A stretch of DNA of 64,000 nucleotides, taken from the NCBI GenBank assembly GCA_030524035.1, contig JAUNHG010000003.1, positions 248,001 to 312,000 of the forward strand, in the 5' to 3' direction. The notes beneath the pieces were generated by a model. That model saw nothing but the letters and a program-made list of their open reading frames with translations, did no database searches and had not been told where the DNA came from. A program made the translations under genes and the position numbers. Source of the stretch: Kocuria sp. GTDB taxonomy: Bacteria; Actinomycetota; Actinomycetes; Actinomycetales; Micrococcaceae. Below are positions 7,020-16,741 of the stretch, piece by piece (position 1 is the first letter of the stretch; every line of letters starts with the position of its first letter).

Positions 7020-8522
7020 TCAGTGCTGGGCAGGTACAGCGTTTTTATGATTCGGGATCACCACAAACGCAACAATTGCGGCGACCACCATCACCCCGCC
7101 GGCAATCAATGTGGTCGACTGCATGGCTGTAACAAAGGCATGCTGCGCCGTTTCCCATGCCGCGCTGTCGTGGTCTAACACCGTACTAGCAGCCGCCAAC
7201 GAATCTTGGGCACGAACAGCATCAGCCTGCTCTATTCCATGCGGCAAATCCAGGTTAAGGCGGTACAACACCGTGATGACCGACCCCAAGATAGCGATCC
7301 CCATAGCAACACCTAGCTCGTACGCGGTTTCTGAAACGGAGGCTGCGGCCCCGGCCTCACTGGGTCTAACGGCCGATACCACCGCGTCCACGCTCAGCGC
7401 TTCCGCAATCCCGATGCCCAACCCCAACGGAGCGGTAGCCACCAACACCCACACAAGCTGCTCACTGTTTTCGGTGAACGCTAAAAAACCCATTCCCACG
7501 GCACCTGCGGCCAGCCCCACCGCAATGGCACGCCCGCGCCCTAATTTGGTCAGCAAGAATCCCACAACCGTTGCGGCAGCCATCGCAGCAATCGCGATGG
7601 GCAGCTGAGCCAACCCTGCTTGAAGAGGACTGAGCCCGCGAGCCAGCTGCAGATATTGCGCAAAGAAAAACAACACACCACTCAAGGCAAAAACGGAAAT
7701 GAAATTCACCAGTACTGCACCGGTAAAAGCCGGCACCCGGAACAGGTCAACGTCAATCATCGGTTCCTGGCTACGACGCTGACGTCGGATGAACAGCAGC
7801 ATCCCCACAGCACTGATCAGAATTAACGCCACGGTGCTGAGGTCAAACCCCCCACCAGATAGCTGCTTAATCACGTATACGACCGGAATGATTGCAACCA
7901 TGGACAAAACACTGGAGAACACATCAAACCGCCCCGGCTTGGGATCTCTCGATTCCGGGAGCACCCATAAACCAACCGCCACAACCGCAAACATCACCGG
8001 AATATTGATCAAAAACACTGACCCCCACCAAAAGTGTTCAAGCAACACGCCAGCCACCAGCGGCCCTAGGGCAACGCCGCTAGCGGCAGCAGCCGACCAT
8101 AGGGAGATGGCCTTAGTCCGCTGCACCGGATCCGTGAAGATATTGCGAATCAAAGACAGTGTGGACGGCATGATGGTGGCCCCGGCGATGCCCAACACAA
8201 GCCGCGCAGCGATCAGGGCCCCGGGGGTTGGAGCAAAGGCCGCTAACAATGACGCCAAACCAAAGGCTGTAGACCCTATGAGCAAGAGCCTCTTTCGGCC
8301 GATCCTATCCGCCAAATTGCCCATGGTGACTAATAGGCCCGCTAAAGCCAGGGAGTAAATATCCCCAATCCACAAAATCTGCGTGGCTGTCGGGGAAAGC
8401 TGCTCGGTTAAGGACGGCACGGCCAGGTGAAGCACAGTACCGTCAATCGCTAACAGCAGCAGCGCCCCCACTAATACTGCTAGCGACACCCATTGCCGCC
8501 GTGGGGTCATGGTCTGTGACAC
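7020..8522 (-). CDS. MFS drug exporter, DHA2 (14-TM, QacA/EmrB-like) family
   Basis: The product has 500 residues, starting at a GTG (8520-8522) behind AAGGAG. The protein is hydrophobic throughout, with about 14 helices. It has the motif A region GNLADRIGRKRLLLIGS between TM2 and TM3, and the motif C-type segment RLVLGIAGATIMPSTLSLI typical of drug:H+ antiporters. The length and helix count fit DHA2, which exports cationic dyes, antiseptics or antibiotics; the actual substrate is unknown. It is the first gene of an operon with tetR, with a palindromic operator 23 bases upstream of the start. Confidence 0.9.
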   Translation of the reverse strand: MSQTMTPRRQWVSLAVLVGALLLLAIDGTVLHLAVPSLTEQLSPTATQILWIGDIYSLALAGLLVTMGNLADRIGRKRLLLIGSTAFGLASLLAAFAPTPGALIAARLVLGIAGATIMPSTLSLIRNIFTDPVQRTKAISLWSAAAASGVALGPLVAGVLLEHFWWGSVFLINIPVMFAVVAVGLWVLPESRDPKPGRFDVFSSVLSMVAIIPVVYVIKQLSGGGFDLSTVALILISAVGMLLFIRRQRRSQEPMIDVDLFRVPAFTGAVLVNFISVFALSGVLFFFAQYLQLARGLSPLQAGLAQLPIAIAAMAAATVVGFLLTKLGRGRAIAVGLAAGAVGMGFLAFTENSEQLVWVLVATAPLGLGIGIAEALSVDAVVSAVRPSEAGAAASVSETAYELGVAMGIAILGSVITVLYRLNLDLPHGIEQADAVRAQDSLAAASTVLDHDSAAWETAQHAFVTAMQSTTLIAGGVMVVAAIVAFVVIPNHKNAVPAQH

Positions 8523-8544
8523 GTGATCTCTCCTTCAAAAATAA

Positions 8545-8558
8545 ACCGTCGCGACGGT
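8545..8558. promoter_or_regulatory. Palindromic operator, probable TetR-family binding site
   Basis: ACCGTCGCGACGGT is a perfect 14-bp palindrome placed 23 bases before the GTG of the MFS exporter, within its likely promoter/leader. TetR-family repressors bind such short palindromes, and the cognate tetR is the next gene of the operon. The assignment is inference from position and symmetry. Confidence 0.7.
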
Positions 8559-8651
8559 ACAGTTTTGGGGCTAAAGCGCGCCGAGTCAAGCACAGGACGG
8601 CTCCGCCTGTGTGATCGACCTACATCAAGGCCAACCACACAGGCACGGAAC

Positions 8652-10112
8652 CTAGAACCGGGAAATTTCCTGCACGTCTTCTTTCTGCGGTCTGCGCAGC
8701 ATGTTCGCCACCCAGGCGATCACCCACAACAGCACACCAATCGCCAACAAAGCCCCCGCGATTTCATACTGCAACCACTCCTCGCGAGATCTAGCCCAAG
8801 GCCCCACCAGAAACAGGGAAAACACTGCCCCCAAGATGGGCAACACTGTCGGCGTGCGGAAACCACCATCCGGAGTGGGATCCCGGCGCAACACCAGTAC
8901 GGACACGTTAACCACGGCGAACACACACAACAGCAGCAAAGCCGTGGTGGAGCCCAATGCCGATACCACACCACTTTCGGAGTTCTGGTTGACATAGGCA
9001 ATCAACGCGATCGCCAACAATGTGCTGAACACAATGGCCATCCATGGTGAACGACGCTTAGGCATCACGTACCCTAACGCCCTGGGCAGGACACCTTGCT
9101 TTGCCATGCCATAGAGCAAACGGCTGGCCATGAGCATATTGATCAGCGCTGTATTAACTACAGCAAACACCGTGATGAACGGAAAGATGGCATCCACCGG
9201 CACCCCGGGAGCACCAATACGCACAACATCCAACAGAATTCCAGCATCCGGGTTTTTGGGGTCGGTGATGTCCCCGGCCGGGACTACCATGATGACTGTG
9301 GCCGCCACCAACATGTAAATAATGGCGCATAACCCCAAACCAGTAAGCATTATCTTAGGGAAAATTCGTTGGGGATTCTTAGTTTCCTCCACCAAGTTCA
9401 CCGAATCTTCAAAACCCACCATGGCAAAGAACGCAATAGCAGTTGCCATAGTCACCGCAGTAAAAACACTACGATCTTCCGGGGTTTCAAAAACCACTAA
9501 ACGGCTGGCGTCACCTTCGCCCTGAGCAATTGCCACAGCACCGATAGCGATGATCACGACCATCACACCCAAGGTGACCACAGTGAGCACCACATTAAAC
9601 TTGACGCTTTCCCCCACACCGCGCAAGTTGATCAGCGCCAAAATCACGACAATCACCATGGCCGTCACCATGGAAGCAGTGGGGCCAGAAGGTACAGATT
9701 CCCAAAACTGCCCCATACCGATTAATAAATTCTTACCCACCAGTGTGGAGGATGTTGCCGCACTGGTAATGCCGGAACATGCCACCGCAAAAGCCACGAT
9801 AAAGGTGATGAAATGCACCCCAAAAGCTTTATGTGCATACAGAGCCGCCCCTGCCGCATAGGGATATTTGGTCACCAACTCCAAATAAGACAACGCGGTC
9901 AGTGATGCAATCACAAAAGCCAAGAGGAACGGCAACCAGGCCATTCCACCCACCTGGCCAGCAACCCGCCCGGTAATGGCAAAAATCCCGGCACCAATGA
10001 TGTCTCCCATAATGAGCAACAGCAATAATTTGGGGCCAATGACCCTTTTAAGTTCACCATCCGTATGTGCGCCTTCAATGGTGGCAACGGCCGTAGTGTC
10101 GAGCTTGACCAT
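8652..10112 (-). CDS. APC-superfamily amino acid permease (cationic amino acid transporter-like)
   Basis: The product has 486 residues with about 12 hydrophobic helices. TM1 carries the family hallmark GDIIGAGIFAITGRVAG, the unwound helix that binds the amino-acid backbone. IAFFAMVGFEDSVNLVEETKNPQRIFP is the TM6-loop signature of the YfnA/CAT subgroup. The N-terminal ~20 residues are cytosolic. AAAGGGG precedes the ATG. The gene is divergent from the APH-family gene, with only 84 bases between the starts, and that gap holds an inverted repeat, so the two could be co-regulated. The substrate (Arg/Lys or others) cannot be told from sequence alone. Confidence 0.88.
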   Translation of the reverse strand: MVKLDTTAVATIEGAHTDGELKRVIGPKLLLLLIMGDIIGAGIFAITGRVAGQVGGMAWLPFLLAFVIASLTALSYLELVTKYPYAAGAALYAHKAFGVHFITFIVAFAVACSGITSAATSSTLVGKNLLIGMGQFWESVPSGPTASMVTAMVIVVILALINLRGVGESVKFNVVLTVVTLGVMVVIIAIGAVAIAQGEGDASRLVVFETPEDRSVFTAVTMATAIAFFAMVGFEDSVNLVEETKNPQRIFPKIMLTGLGLCAIIYMLVAATVIMVVPAGDITDPKNPDAGILLDVVRIGAPGVPVDAIFPFITVFAVVNTALINMLMASRLLYGMAKQGVLPRALGYVMPKRRSPWMAIVFSTLLAIALIAYVNQNSESGVVSALGSTTALLLLCVFAVVNVSVLVLRRDPTPDGGFRTPTVLPILGAVFSLFLVGPWARSREEWLQYEIAGALLAIGVLLWVIAWVANMLRRPQKEDVQEISRF

Positions 10113-10160
10113 GGATCAGCCCCTTTCCGTCAGTTGTGGTCTGCGATTTTTGCTGTGTCG

Positions 10161-10176
10161 CACAATACACATTGTG
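10161..10176. promoter_or_regulatory. Inverted repeat between divergent permease and APH-family genes
   Basis: CACAAT-acac-ATTGTG forms two 6-bp arms with a 4-base spacer in the 84-base gap between two divergent starts. It could be an operator serving both genes. The arms are short, so confidence is low. Confidence 0.4.
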
Positions 10177-10196
10177 TGTGGTGTCATGATGTTGCC

Positions 10197-11486
10197 ATGC
10201 CCCCACAGTCCGCGATACAGGAGACACACGCCGTCACTCTGTTGACCAGCCAGCACGCCGGTCAACTTTTAGCAGCGATGATCCACGCCGTAGGGCCGCT
10301 GCTCCCCGGCAGCGCGGCATCGCAGCTACCGAAAGGCTCATGGCAGCTCATCCAACTCAATCACCGGCCCGGCGCGGGAGTCACGGGGGTTTTCAGTGTG
10401 ACGACCTCCAACGTCCACAACGGGCAGTCGCCCACTCACACACCACCCCGCACAGAAACAATGGTGTGTGTCAGCACCGCGTCCATGCCGCCGCATGTTC
10501 CCGTGATAACCATTGACTGGGAGGGACAAAAATTCGCGGGATGGGTATGGCCTGATGACCCTTGGTTGCCAGGACTACACCACGCTTGCCACCCCACACC
10601 AGAGCTGGTAGGGCACACAGATGTTCGCTCCATTCGCGTAGGGTACCGCCCCACCCGTCGCGCTGTTTTCCGCGTTATTCCACGCCGCAGCAGGCACCAC
10701 CATGCGCAACGTGATACCCGACCGGTCGCTTACATCAAAGTCGTCAGACCCACACAAGAAACCCGATTACTGCACCGGCACCACCTTCTGGCAGATGCTC
10801 ACATGCCGGTTCCACGCGTTATTGGGTCCTCCGGCCATGGGGCGGTGGCCCTCACCCACTGCGACGGTCTTACTGCAGCACAAGTGTTTTCCCGCAACCC
10901 CAACCACGCAGTATCCCCCGAACATCTCATCGCTCTCCTGGACCGCTTACCAGAGGATGCCATAGCCCTACCCCGCCGCCCCTCCTGGAGTGAACGCGCC
11001 CAAGACCACGCACGGGCCGCTGCGGACGCCCTTCCTCACGAACGTGAACGCATCAACTCTCTAGCCCAGCGGATACATGAGGCTTATCACACAGCAGATG
11101 AACCCGTGGTAGCCACTCATGGTGATTTCCACCCGGGCAATATTTTGCTGGGCCCTCACGCGATTGATCCCACACTGGGCCCAATCACCGGGCTCCTCGA
11201 CGTTGATTCCGTGGGGCCCGGGCAGCTCAGCGACGATCTAGGGTGCTACCTAGCGCATCTCTGGGCACTCGCAGCTGATCTAGCCCCACAGGACGCAGAC
11301 ACATACATCCAGCCCTCCATAAATACCTTCGACGAATTGGTGGACCCCGCCGACTTACGCACCCGCACAGCGGGAGTCTTGCTTTCGCTCATCGCAGGGG
11401 CTGAACGTCGTCACGGAAAGCGTGCCGCCATAGCGCGCTTGACAATGGCCGAAGATTGCATGGACCAGTCACAGCGCCTGAGATAA
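10197..11486 (+). CDS. Aminoglycoside phosphotransferase (APH)/choline-kinase-fold protein
   Basis: There are 429 residues from the ATG at 10197; the upstream extension would run into the permease gene. The kinase core is in the C-terminal half. VVATHGDFHPGNILLG is the Brenner-type catalytic loop (HGDxxxxN), with Asp as base and Asn as metal ligand, and GLLDVDSVGPGQLSDDLGCY carries the second metal-binding Asp. The N-terminal ~170 residues would include the ATP-binding lobe and are less conserved. Such kinases act on antibiotics, choline, homoserine or maltose; I see nothing that fixes the substrate. Annotating it as a resistance gene would be overcalling. Confidence 0.8.
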   Translation: MPPQSAIQETHAVTLLTSQHAGQLLAAMIHAVGPLLPGSAASQLPKGSWQLIQLNHRPGAGVTGVFSVTTSNVHNGQSPTHTPPRTETMVCVSTASMPPHVPVITIDWEGQKFAGWVWPDDPWLPGLHHACHPTPELVGHTDVRSIRVGYRPTRRAVFRVIPRRSRHHHAQRDTRPVAYIKVVRPTQETRLLHRHHLLADAHMPVPRVIGSSGHGAVALTHCDGLTAAQVFSRNPNHAVSPEHLIALLDRLPEDAIALPRRPSWSERAQDHARAAADALPHERERINSLAQRIHEAYHTADEPVVATHGDFHPGNILLGPHAIDPTLGPITGLLDVDSVGPGQLSDDLGCYLAHLWALAADLAPQDADTYIQPSINTFDELVDPADLRTRTAGVLLSLIAGAERRHGKRAAIARLTMAEDCMDQSQRLR

Positions 11487-11505
11487 CCCGTCCGCCGGTT
11501 GCGGT

Positions 11506-12576
11506 TCAGGCACGATGCGCACCTGCGCTCTGAGGCGCGGGCAACCCCCACAAGAAGGGAACCTGAGCGGTAGCCCGTTGAATCACTAGGCAGAGGAGCA
11601 GCGCAATCACGGTGAACACCGGGGGCCCCACCCAATAGACCGCAGTGCTCAGAGCACTGCTAGATGGATCCGGCGCTACCCAAGTCCCCAAGGCTGCGAT
11701 CAGCTGCATCAGAATGGGGTGAACCACATACACCGCCAGACTCTTGGGGCCCACGGAACGTGCCCAGGTTATACCGGGTTTACCGTCCAGTCGGGACAGC
11801 AGGAACAGTCCAGCCGGGATAGCGCACAGGGGCGGTAATGCCGCACCAAAGTTTTCAATGACCGGGATATCCCGGGTAAGTATCCACGCCCCTAGGGAGG
11901 CCACAAAGGCAACACACCACAGCACCCCCTGCCAGGTGGGCACTTTGGCGACCCAATCACGAATGTTTTGCGACCACCATGCCCCCACCAGGAAAAACAG
12001 CCAGTTGGTGAATAGTTCATTTGTGCCCCACGTGACTTCATCTACTAGCCCGGGAACAAAAATCAGGAACAACACTGCGGCAAGAACCACAGCCCATTTT
12101 TTGGGGGTGACACCCAAAAGACCCTGCGCGGCGTAATACAGAGCAAGCGCCAGAAGGAACCACAGGTAGGAGTGGAACGTCACGGTGGACAGTACGATCT
12201 CCGCAAACCCAGCACCGGCTGTGCTATGGCGATTCACCAGGCCAATCACCGGGTAAGCCACCCAATACACCGCGCTCCAGAGCAGGAACAACCACAACAT
12301 GTTGATCGGGCGCATCCGCCAAAAACGGTTGCCGTATTTTGTGATGGATCGGGTCACAAAAAAGCCTGCTACCAGCATGAATACCGGCATACGCCATTCG
12401 CCGATCACAATGTTGAGCTGCTGCCATACACCGTGGGTCTCCCAGTCATATTGGCGCAAAATCTTAATGCTGTGCCCAAAGACCACCAACGTGATCGCGA
12501 CACCTTTGACGGTGTCCATCCACTGTTCACGCATGGGTTTCGCGGAAGCCTTCACGGCAATCTGTTGCTGAACCAC
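11506..12576 (-). CDS. Acyltransferase family 3 integral membrane protein
   Basis: There are 356 residues from the GTG at 12576, which has AGAGGGG about 7 bases upstream. GTG/ATG codons at 12642 and 12633 would extend it but lack such a site. The start of the core, REQWMDTVKGVAITLVVFGHSI, contains the conserved His of acyltransferase-3 proteins, followed by TMs and an Arg-rich WRMPVFMLVAGFF segment. About ten hydrophobic helices follow. Family members O-acylate sugars, peptidoglycan or exopolysaccharides at the membrane. Convergent with the APH-family gene and 19 bases from it. Confidence 0.82.
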   Translation of the reverse strand: MVQQQIAVKASAKPMREQWMDTVKGVAITLVVFGHSIKILRQYDWETHGVWQQLNIVIGEWRMPVFMLVAGFFVTRSITKYGNRFWRMRPINMLWLFLLWSAVYWVAYPVIGLVNRHSTAGAGFAEIVLSTVTFHSYLWFLLALALYYAAQGLLGVTPKKWAVVLAAVLFLIFVPGLVDEVTWGTNELFTNWLFFLVGAWWSQNIRDWVAKVPTWQGVLWCVAFVASLGAWILTRDIPVIENFGAALPPLCAIPAGLFLLSRLDGKPGITWARSVGPKSLAVYVVHPILMQLIAALGTWVAPDPSSSALSTAVYWVGPPVFTVIALLLCLVIQRATAQVPFLWGLPAPQSAGAHRA

Positions 12577-12812
12577 GGTGTGTCCCCTCTTGGTTTCCGG
12601 CCTCCGCCGTCGGCCGCGCTGCTGTAACGACATGCTGCGCACCCGTCAGAAGGTCAAGAACAAACGCCCAAGTGAGAGGCACAGCCGTTTGTCCAACGTA
12701 GCGGTGATCCAGAAGATGAACGACCCCTAGGTACTATGAGATTTCCCACGAAAATATGGCTCTGACCAGCCACGATATACATTCGTATACATGTATGGGG
12801 AAAGGTGAGAGC

Positions 12813-13778
12813 TCAGCCCAGCATGGTGGGGACGGCGTGCGCCCCGGTTTTACGCAGTTCATGGGCCAAACGACGCGCAACAACCTGGTTGGGTGTGAGC
12901 GCAATCAGGGTAGGTCCGGACCCAGAAACCATGGGTATCGTCCCAGCCTCCTGGAGTTCGCGCAGGCGAGAAGCCAAGTGTGGGGCTAAATCTATGGCTG
13001 CATTTTGCAAATCATTACGTAAACAACCCACCACACGATCCAGAGTGGGCGGATAGCCCGCCAAGGCATCCAACAGCTGTTCCGGGACCGTCAAGGACTG
13101 CTCATCGGGAGTCAGCAATTCCCCGCGGCCGCGCAGGTCATCTAGGCGGGAAAACACGGCCGGGGTGGATAACGCTCCGTCGTCGGCAATCAGCACCGCG
13201 GCCCATGGTTCTGCCACTGGCACGGAAACCAGCTCAGTGCCCGTACCCGTCCCAATTGCCGCCCCACCAGTCATAGCAAACGGGACATCCGCACCCAAGC
13301 CACGGGCAATATCCAAGGCATCGCACGCCAACATGTCGTGTCCGGTGACGGCGGAAACCAGCTCGACGGTAGCTTGCAGCGCCGCCGCAGCGTCAGCTGA
13401 ACCACCACCCATTCCGCCAGCAACGGGCACCGCCTTTTCAAGATGGACGTGCACTCCCCCGGGCAATCCCCCGGCGTTGTCTATCACAGAGCCAACCGCA
13501 CGAACCGCCAAGTTTGTGGTGTCACGCGGGATCTGCGCCAGGCTAAAGCTTCCATGTTGCTGCTGCTGGGCGACTAAAGAACCCGGCATCACTTCCACTG
13601 TGCATTCCACCTGGCCCGGCGGCAGCTCAGGGATGAAGGTCACCGTCACGGCCTCGCACACATCAGTGGCAACGTACAAACTGGCCACGGCGTGGTACCC
13701 ATCCGCACGACGCGGGCCCACAGCAAAGAACAAATTCACTTTCCCCGGGGCTTGCCTCCGAATAGATGGGCCCGTCAT
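12813..13778 (-). CDS. ispE: 4-diphosphocytidyl-2-C-methyl-D-erythritol kinase
   Basis: The product has 321 residues. [20 protein letters not shown] is the N-terminal GHMP-kinase signature of IspE, and [18 protein letters not shown] is the glycine-rich ATP-binding loop. The C-terminal [12 protein letters not shown] motif is also present. It phosphorylates CDP-methylerythritol in the non-mevalonate isoprenoid pathway, feeding undecaprenyl and menaquinone synthesis; uppS is elsewhere in the window. The ATG overlaps the rsmA stop as ATGA, so it is translationally coupled in the tatD-rsmA-ispE run conserved in actinobacteria. Confidence 0.95.
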   Translation of the reverse strand: MTGPSIRRQAPGKVNLFFAVGPRRADGYHAVASLYVATDVCEAVTVTFIPELPPGQVECTVEVMPGSLVAQQQQHGSFSLAQIPRDTTNLAVRAVGSVIDNAGGLPGGVHVHLEKAVPVAGGMGGGSADAAAALQATVELVSAVTGHDMLACDALDIARGLGADVPFAMTGGAAIGTGTGTELVSVPVAEPWAAVLIADDGALSTPAVFSRLDDLRGRGELLTPDEQSLTVPEQLLDALAGYPPTLDRVVGCLRNDLQNAAIDLAPHLASRLRELQEAGTIPMVSGSGPTLIALTPNQVVARRLAHELRKTGAHAVPTMLG

Positions 13779-14728
13779 ATTCGGTATCGCCCTTCGCTCG
13801 GGTACACATCGTGGTGCACACCGGCTGCAGCAATACGCGCAAACTGTTCAACATCCAGGTTTTCACCACGTTCAGCTGGCGACACCCCGGCAGTGGTCAG
13901 AATCTGCTGTGCGGCCTCAACCGAACCCGCCCAGGCGCTCAGGGCGACGCGTAAGGTCTTACGACGTTGAGCGAACGCCGCATCCACAACGGCAAACACC
14001 GCATCGCGATCCGCCGCAACAGCGCGATCACCGGTCAGACCCTGGGCTGCCCCCGCCCCAATCTGCGCCACGGGATGGGGACGCCGCACCAAACGCACCA
14101 AACCCGACTTAATACGAGGAGCGGGCCAGAAAACCTGGGTTCCTATGACCCCGGCTTTCGTGACTTCTGCATACCACGCGGCTTTGACGGAGGGGACACC
14201 GTACGTTTTAGACCCAGGTTGCGCAGCCAGTCGATCCGCGACTTCTTCCTGCACCATCACCAGTGCCTGCCGGATATTAGGGAATGCACCAAGCAGGTGC
14301 AACAACACCGGAACAGCCACGTTGTACGGCAGGTTAGCTACCAAGGCATCGGGGGTACATGGCAGCTGCATGACCGTAAGAGCATCGGCCTGCACCACAT
14401 CGAGCGCATCCACCCGTTGAGGGCGGAAAGTGGCCACAGTGTGCGGTAGTTGCTGCGCCAACGGGGGGTCAATTTCCACAGCAACCACATGGGACGCAAC
14501 GTCTAACAACCCAAGAGTCAACGACCCTAATCCTGGCCCAACTTCCAATACCGTGTCACGCCCCGGTTCCAACTGAGCCAAGGTCACGATGCGCCGGATG
14601 GTGTTGGGGTCAATCACAAAATTTTGGCCAAGCGTTTTGGTGGGGCGAATCCCTAAAGCCCGCGCCAATTCACGCACGTCGGTGGGGCCAAGCAGCGCAG
14701 TGGATACGGCGGGGTGGGAATCAGTCAC
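13775..14728 (-). CDS. rsmA: 16S rRNA (adenine1518/1519-N6)-dimethyltransferase
   Basis: The product has 317 residues. [16 protein letters not shown] is the N-terminal RsmA/KsgA signature, and [16 protein letters not shown] is the SAM-binding loop. [20 protein letters not shown] holds the catalytic NLPY motif. The C-terminal ~60 residues form the helical rRNA-binding part. The enzyme dimethylates two adenines in helix 45 late in small-subunit assembly. The C-terminal half has a longer tail than the E. coli protein, as usual in actinobacteria. The gene lies 39 bases downstream of tatD and overlaps ispE by 4 bases. Confidence 0.95.
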   Translation of the reverse strand: MTDSHPAVSTALLGPTDVRELARALGIRPTKTLGQNFVIDPNTIRRIVTLAQLEPGRDTVLEVGPGLGSLTLGLLDVASHVVAVEIDPPLAQQLPHTVATFRPQRVDALDVVQADALTVMQLPCTPDALVANLPYNVAVPVLLHLLGAFPNIRQALVMVQEEVADRLAAQPGSKTYGVPSVKAAWYAEVTKAGVIGTQVFWPAPRIKSGLVRLVRRPHPVAQIGAGAAQGLTGDRAVAADRDAVFAVVDAAFAQRRKTLRVALSAWAGSVEAAQQILTTAGVSPAERGENLDVEQFARIAAAGVHHDVYPSEGRYRI

Positions 14729-14767
14729 TTGCTTATGGTAGCGGGACTCACACCACGCCGGACGTGT

Positions 14768-15760
14768 TCAATGTTGCCCGTATACCGCCCGAACAGTGGA
14801 GTCAATCTGGGTGCAGAGATCTTCCACAGCAACACCGATATGGTTCGCCATCCACCGCACGGTTTGCACCACCATGTATGGCGCGTTTGGGCGCCCACGG
14901 TAAGGGTGAGGGGTCAAAAACGGCGCGTCTGTTTCCACCATGATCAAATCTGGGCGAGCCACCCGCAAAGCCTCGTGAAGGTTGGTGGCGTTCTTGAACG
15001 TAACCGTCCCGGAAAAAGACATGTACCAACCGTGTTGGTTACAGATCCGAGCCAGTTCTGCATCCCCAGAAAAACAATGGAACACCGTGCGCTCCGGGGC
15101 GGATTCTTCCAGAAGAATCCGCACAACATCTTCGTGTGCGTCCCGGTCGTGAATCTGCACAGCTTGCCCCAGGGACGTAGCCAACCTGATGTGTTCGCGG
15201 AATGCCTGATGTTGGTGGTGGCGCTGGTCCTCTGGGGTACGGAAGTAGTCCAGTCCGGTTTCACCGATGGCCCGGACCCGTTCATGAGCCGCCAACTGCG
15301 TGATCTCGTGCAGAGCATCCTCCAACGCTCCAGCTTCCGCCAACGCCGGAACGTCATTGGGATGCAGAGCCACAGCAGCTAGCACCCTTTCATCAGTTTC
15401 AGCGGCCTGCACTGCCCATCGCGACGACGCAACGTCACAGCCCACCTGAACCACACCTCGCACCCCCAAATCCTGGGCGGTATCCAGCGCATCCGTGATA
15501 CCGACGTGCACGTGGCCGTCCTGAATATCCATGTGCGTGTGGTTATCGACAATCGGCACGGGTAGTGGTTCGGGAGCTTCCGGGAACCGGAGATTACGGG
15601 AGCCACCAGATTCAGATTTTTCATCGCGCCGATGCGCCGATGGCGCTGGGGCACCGGATGAGTAGTTTTCCGGGCGGTAAGCATCAGGAACCGTCCCGGG
15701 CACCACAACCGGACGTTGCTCGGGAGTGGGCCACACGCTGGCGCTACGGCAAAAAGTCAT
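14768..15760 (-). CDS. tatD: TatD-family metal-dependent DNase/hydrolase
   Basis: The product has 330 residues. After a ~70-residue polar N-terminal extension comes IVDNHTHMD (metal-binding HxH). VRAIGETGLDYFRTPEDQ carries the conserved Glu, VQIHDRDAHEDVVRIL and VFHCFSGDAELARIC carry the later His ligands, and VETDAPFLTPHPYRG carries the final catalytic Asp. TatD enzymes have 3'-5' exonuclease activity and help in DNA repair and fragment turnover. The extension before DNHTHMD is usual in actinobacterial homologues, though an internal start cannot be excluded. The metG gene that often sits between rsmI and tatD is absent here. Confidence 0.92.
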   Translation of the reverse strand: MTFCRSASVWPTPEQRPVVVPGTVPDAYRPENYSSGAPAPSAHRRDEKSESGGSRNLRFPEAPEPLPVPIVDNHTHMDIQDGHVHVGITDALDTAQDLGVRGVVQVGCDVASSRWAVQAAETDERVLAAVALHPNDVPALAEAGALEDALHEITQLAAHERVRAIGETGLDYFRTPEDQRHHQHQAFREHIRLATSLGQAVQIHDRDAHEDVVRILLEESAPERTVFHCFSGDAELARICNQHGWYMSFSGTVTFKNATNLHEALRVARPDLIMVETDAPFLTPHPYRGRPNAPYMVVQTVRWMANHIGVAVEDLCTQIDSTVRAVYGQH

Positions 15761-15802
15761 AACCTCAGCCTAGCCACCCGTTCGGCTCACCCCGCTTCGG
15801 TG

Positions 15803-16714
15803 TTATTCACGCTCCTGTCGTGCTGCCACCACGGATGCGTAGAGTTCACGTTTGGATACCCCATGGTTTGAGGCCACAGCGGATACCGCATCCTTGAGAC
15901 CTGAACCATCCGCGATCAACAGTTCGACATCACCCACTAAGTCTTCGGGCGCACCGGAGGCTTGGGTGACTCCTTGAACTACCAGCACGATTTCGCCCCG
16001 CGCCCCGTTATCAGTCACCGAACGGTGTAATGCACCCAGGTCGCCGCGGATCACTTCTTCATGCAGTTTGGTCAGTTCCCGGGCCACAACAGCTGGGCGA
16101 TCCGCTCCAAAAGCAGCGCCTAATGCCTCCAGGGTGGAGGCCAACCGATGTGGAGCTTCATAAAAAACCATCGTGCGCACTTCCTTGGACAACTCCGTGA
16201 GCCGGGCCGAACGTTGTCCTGCCTTGCGAGGCAGAAAGCCTTCAAACACAAAACGGTCGCTGGGCAGCCCGGAAACAGCCAGCGCACTCAACACCGCCGA
16301 CGGCCCCGGGAGCACACTCACAGGCAACGACGCCGCTGCGGCTGCGGCAGCTACTCGATATCCGGGGTCTGAGATCGTGGGCATCCCGGCATCAGAAACC
16401 ACCAGAACCGTCCGCCCGGCCCGTACCTCGTCCAATAGAACAGCAGCTGAAGCAGCTTCGTTATGTTCATGGTGGGCTACGAGCCGCCCCCGCAGCGTCA
16501 CACCCAAACTGTTAGCTAATGCGCGGGTACGGCGGGTATCTTCCGCCGCGATTACATCAGCCGTGGCCAGGGCGTCCCGTAATCGCGGTGAAGCATCCCC
16601 CAAGTTGCCGATGGGTGTAGCAGCCAACACCACAGCCCCGGCGGGTAGTGGTGCGGTGGTGGTCTCAGAGACGGAGTGGGAAGGCGATAAGCCGGAGGTC
16701 TTGTGAACAATCAC
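15803..16714 (-). CDS. rsmI: 16S rRNA (cytidine1402-2'-O)-methyltransferase
   Basis: The product has 303 residues. VVLAATPIGNLGDASPRLRD is the N-terminal signature of the tetrapyrrole-methylase fold in RsmI. AEDTRRTRALANSLGV and VSDAGMPTISDPGYRV complete the substrate pocket, and LPSDRFVFEGFLPRKAGQR is diagnostic of the family. It 2'-O-methylates C1402 in the ribosomal P site. The start is uncertain: the GTG at 16714 gives a ~27-residue lead with no clear ribosome site and may be leaderless. The divergent mannosyltransferase begins within a few tens of bases, so the two promoters must be very close or overlap. Confidence 0.93.
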   Translation of the reverse strand: MIVHKTSGLSPSHSVSETTTAPLPAGAVVLAATPIGNLGDASPRLRDALATADVIAAEDTRRTRALANSLGVTLRGRLVAHHEHNEAASAAVLLDEVRAGRTVLVVSDAGMPTISDPGYRVAAAAAAASLPVSVLPGPSAVLSALAVSGLPSDRFVFEGFLPRKAGQRSARLTELSKEVRTMVFYEAPHRLASTLEALGAAFGADRPAVVARELTKLHEEVIRGDLGALHRSVTDNGARGEIVLVVQGVTQASGAPEDLVGDVELLIADGSGLKDAVSAVASNHGVSKRELYASVVAARQERE

Positions 16715-16741
16715 AGATCTAACTCTAGGCCGGACATCCCC

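Noticed and set aside
8591-8611. Short hairpin CACAGG...CCTGTG between the permease and MFS genes
   Set aside because: Only six clean base pairs with a bulge, and position does not match a gene end on either strand.
10197-11486. Calling the APH-fold gene an aminoglycoside resistance gene
   Set aside because: Only the kinase catalytic loop is visible; the family includes many non-resistance kinases.
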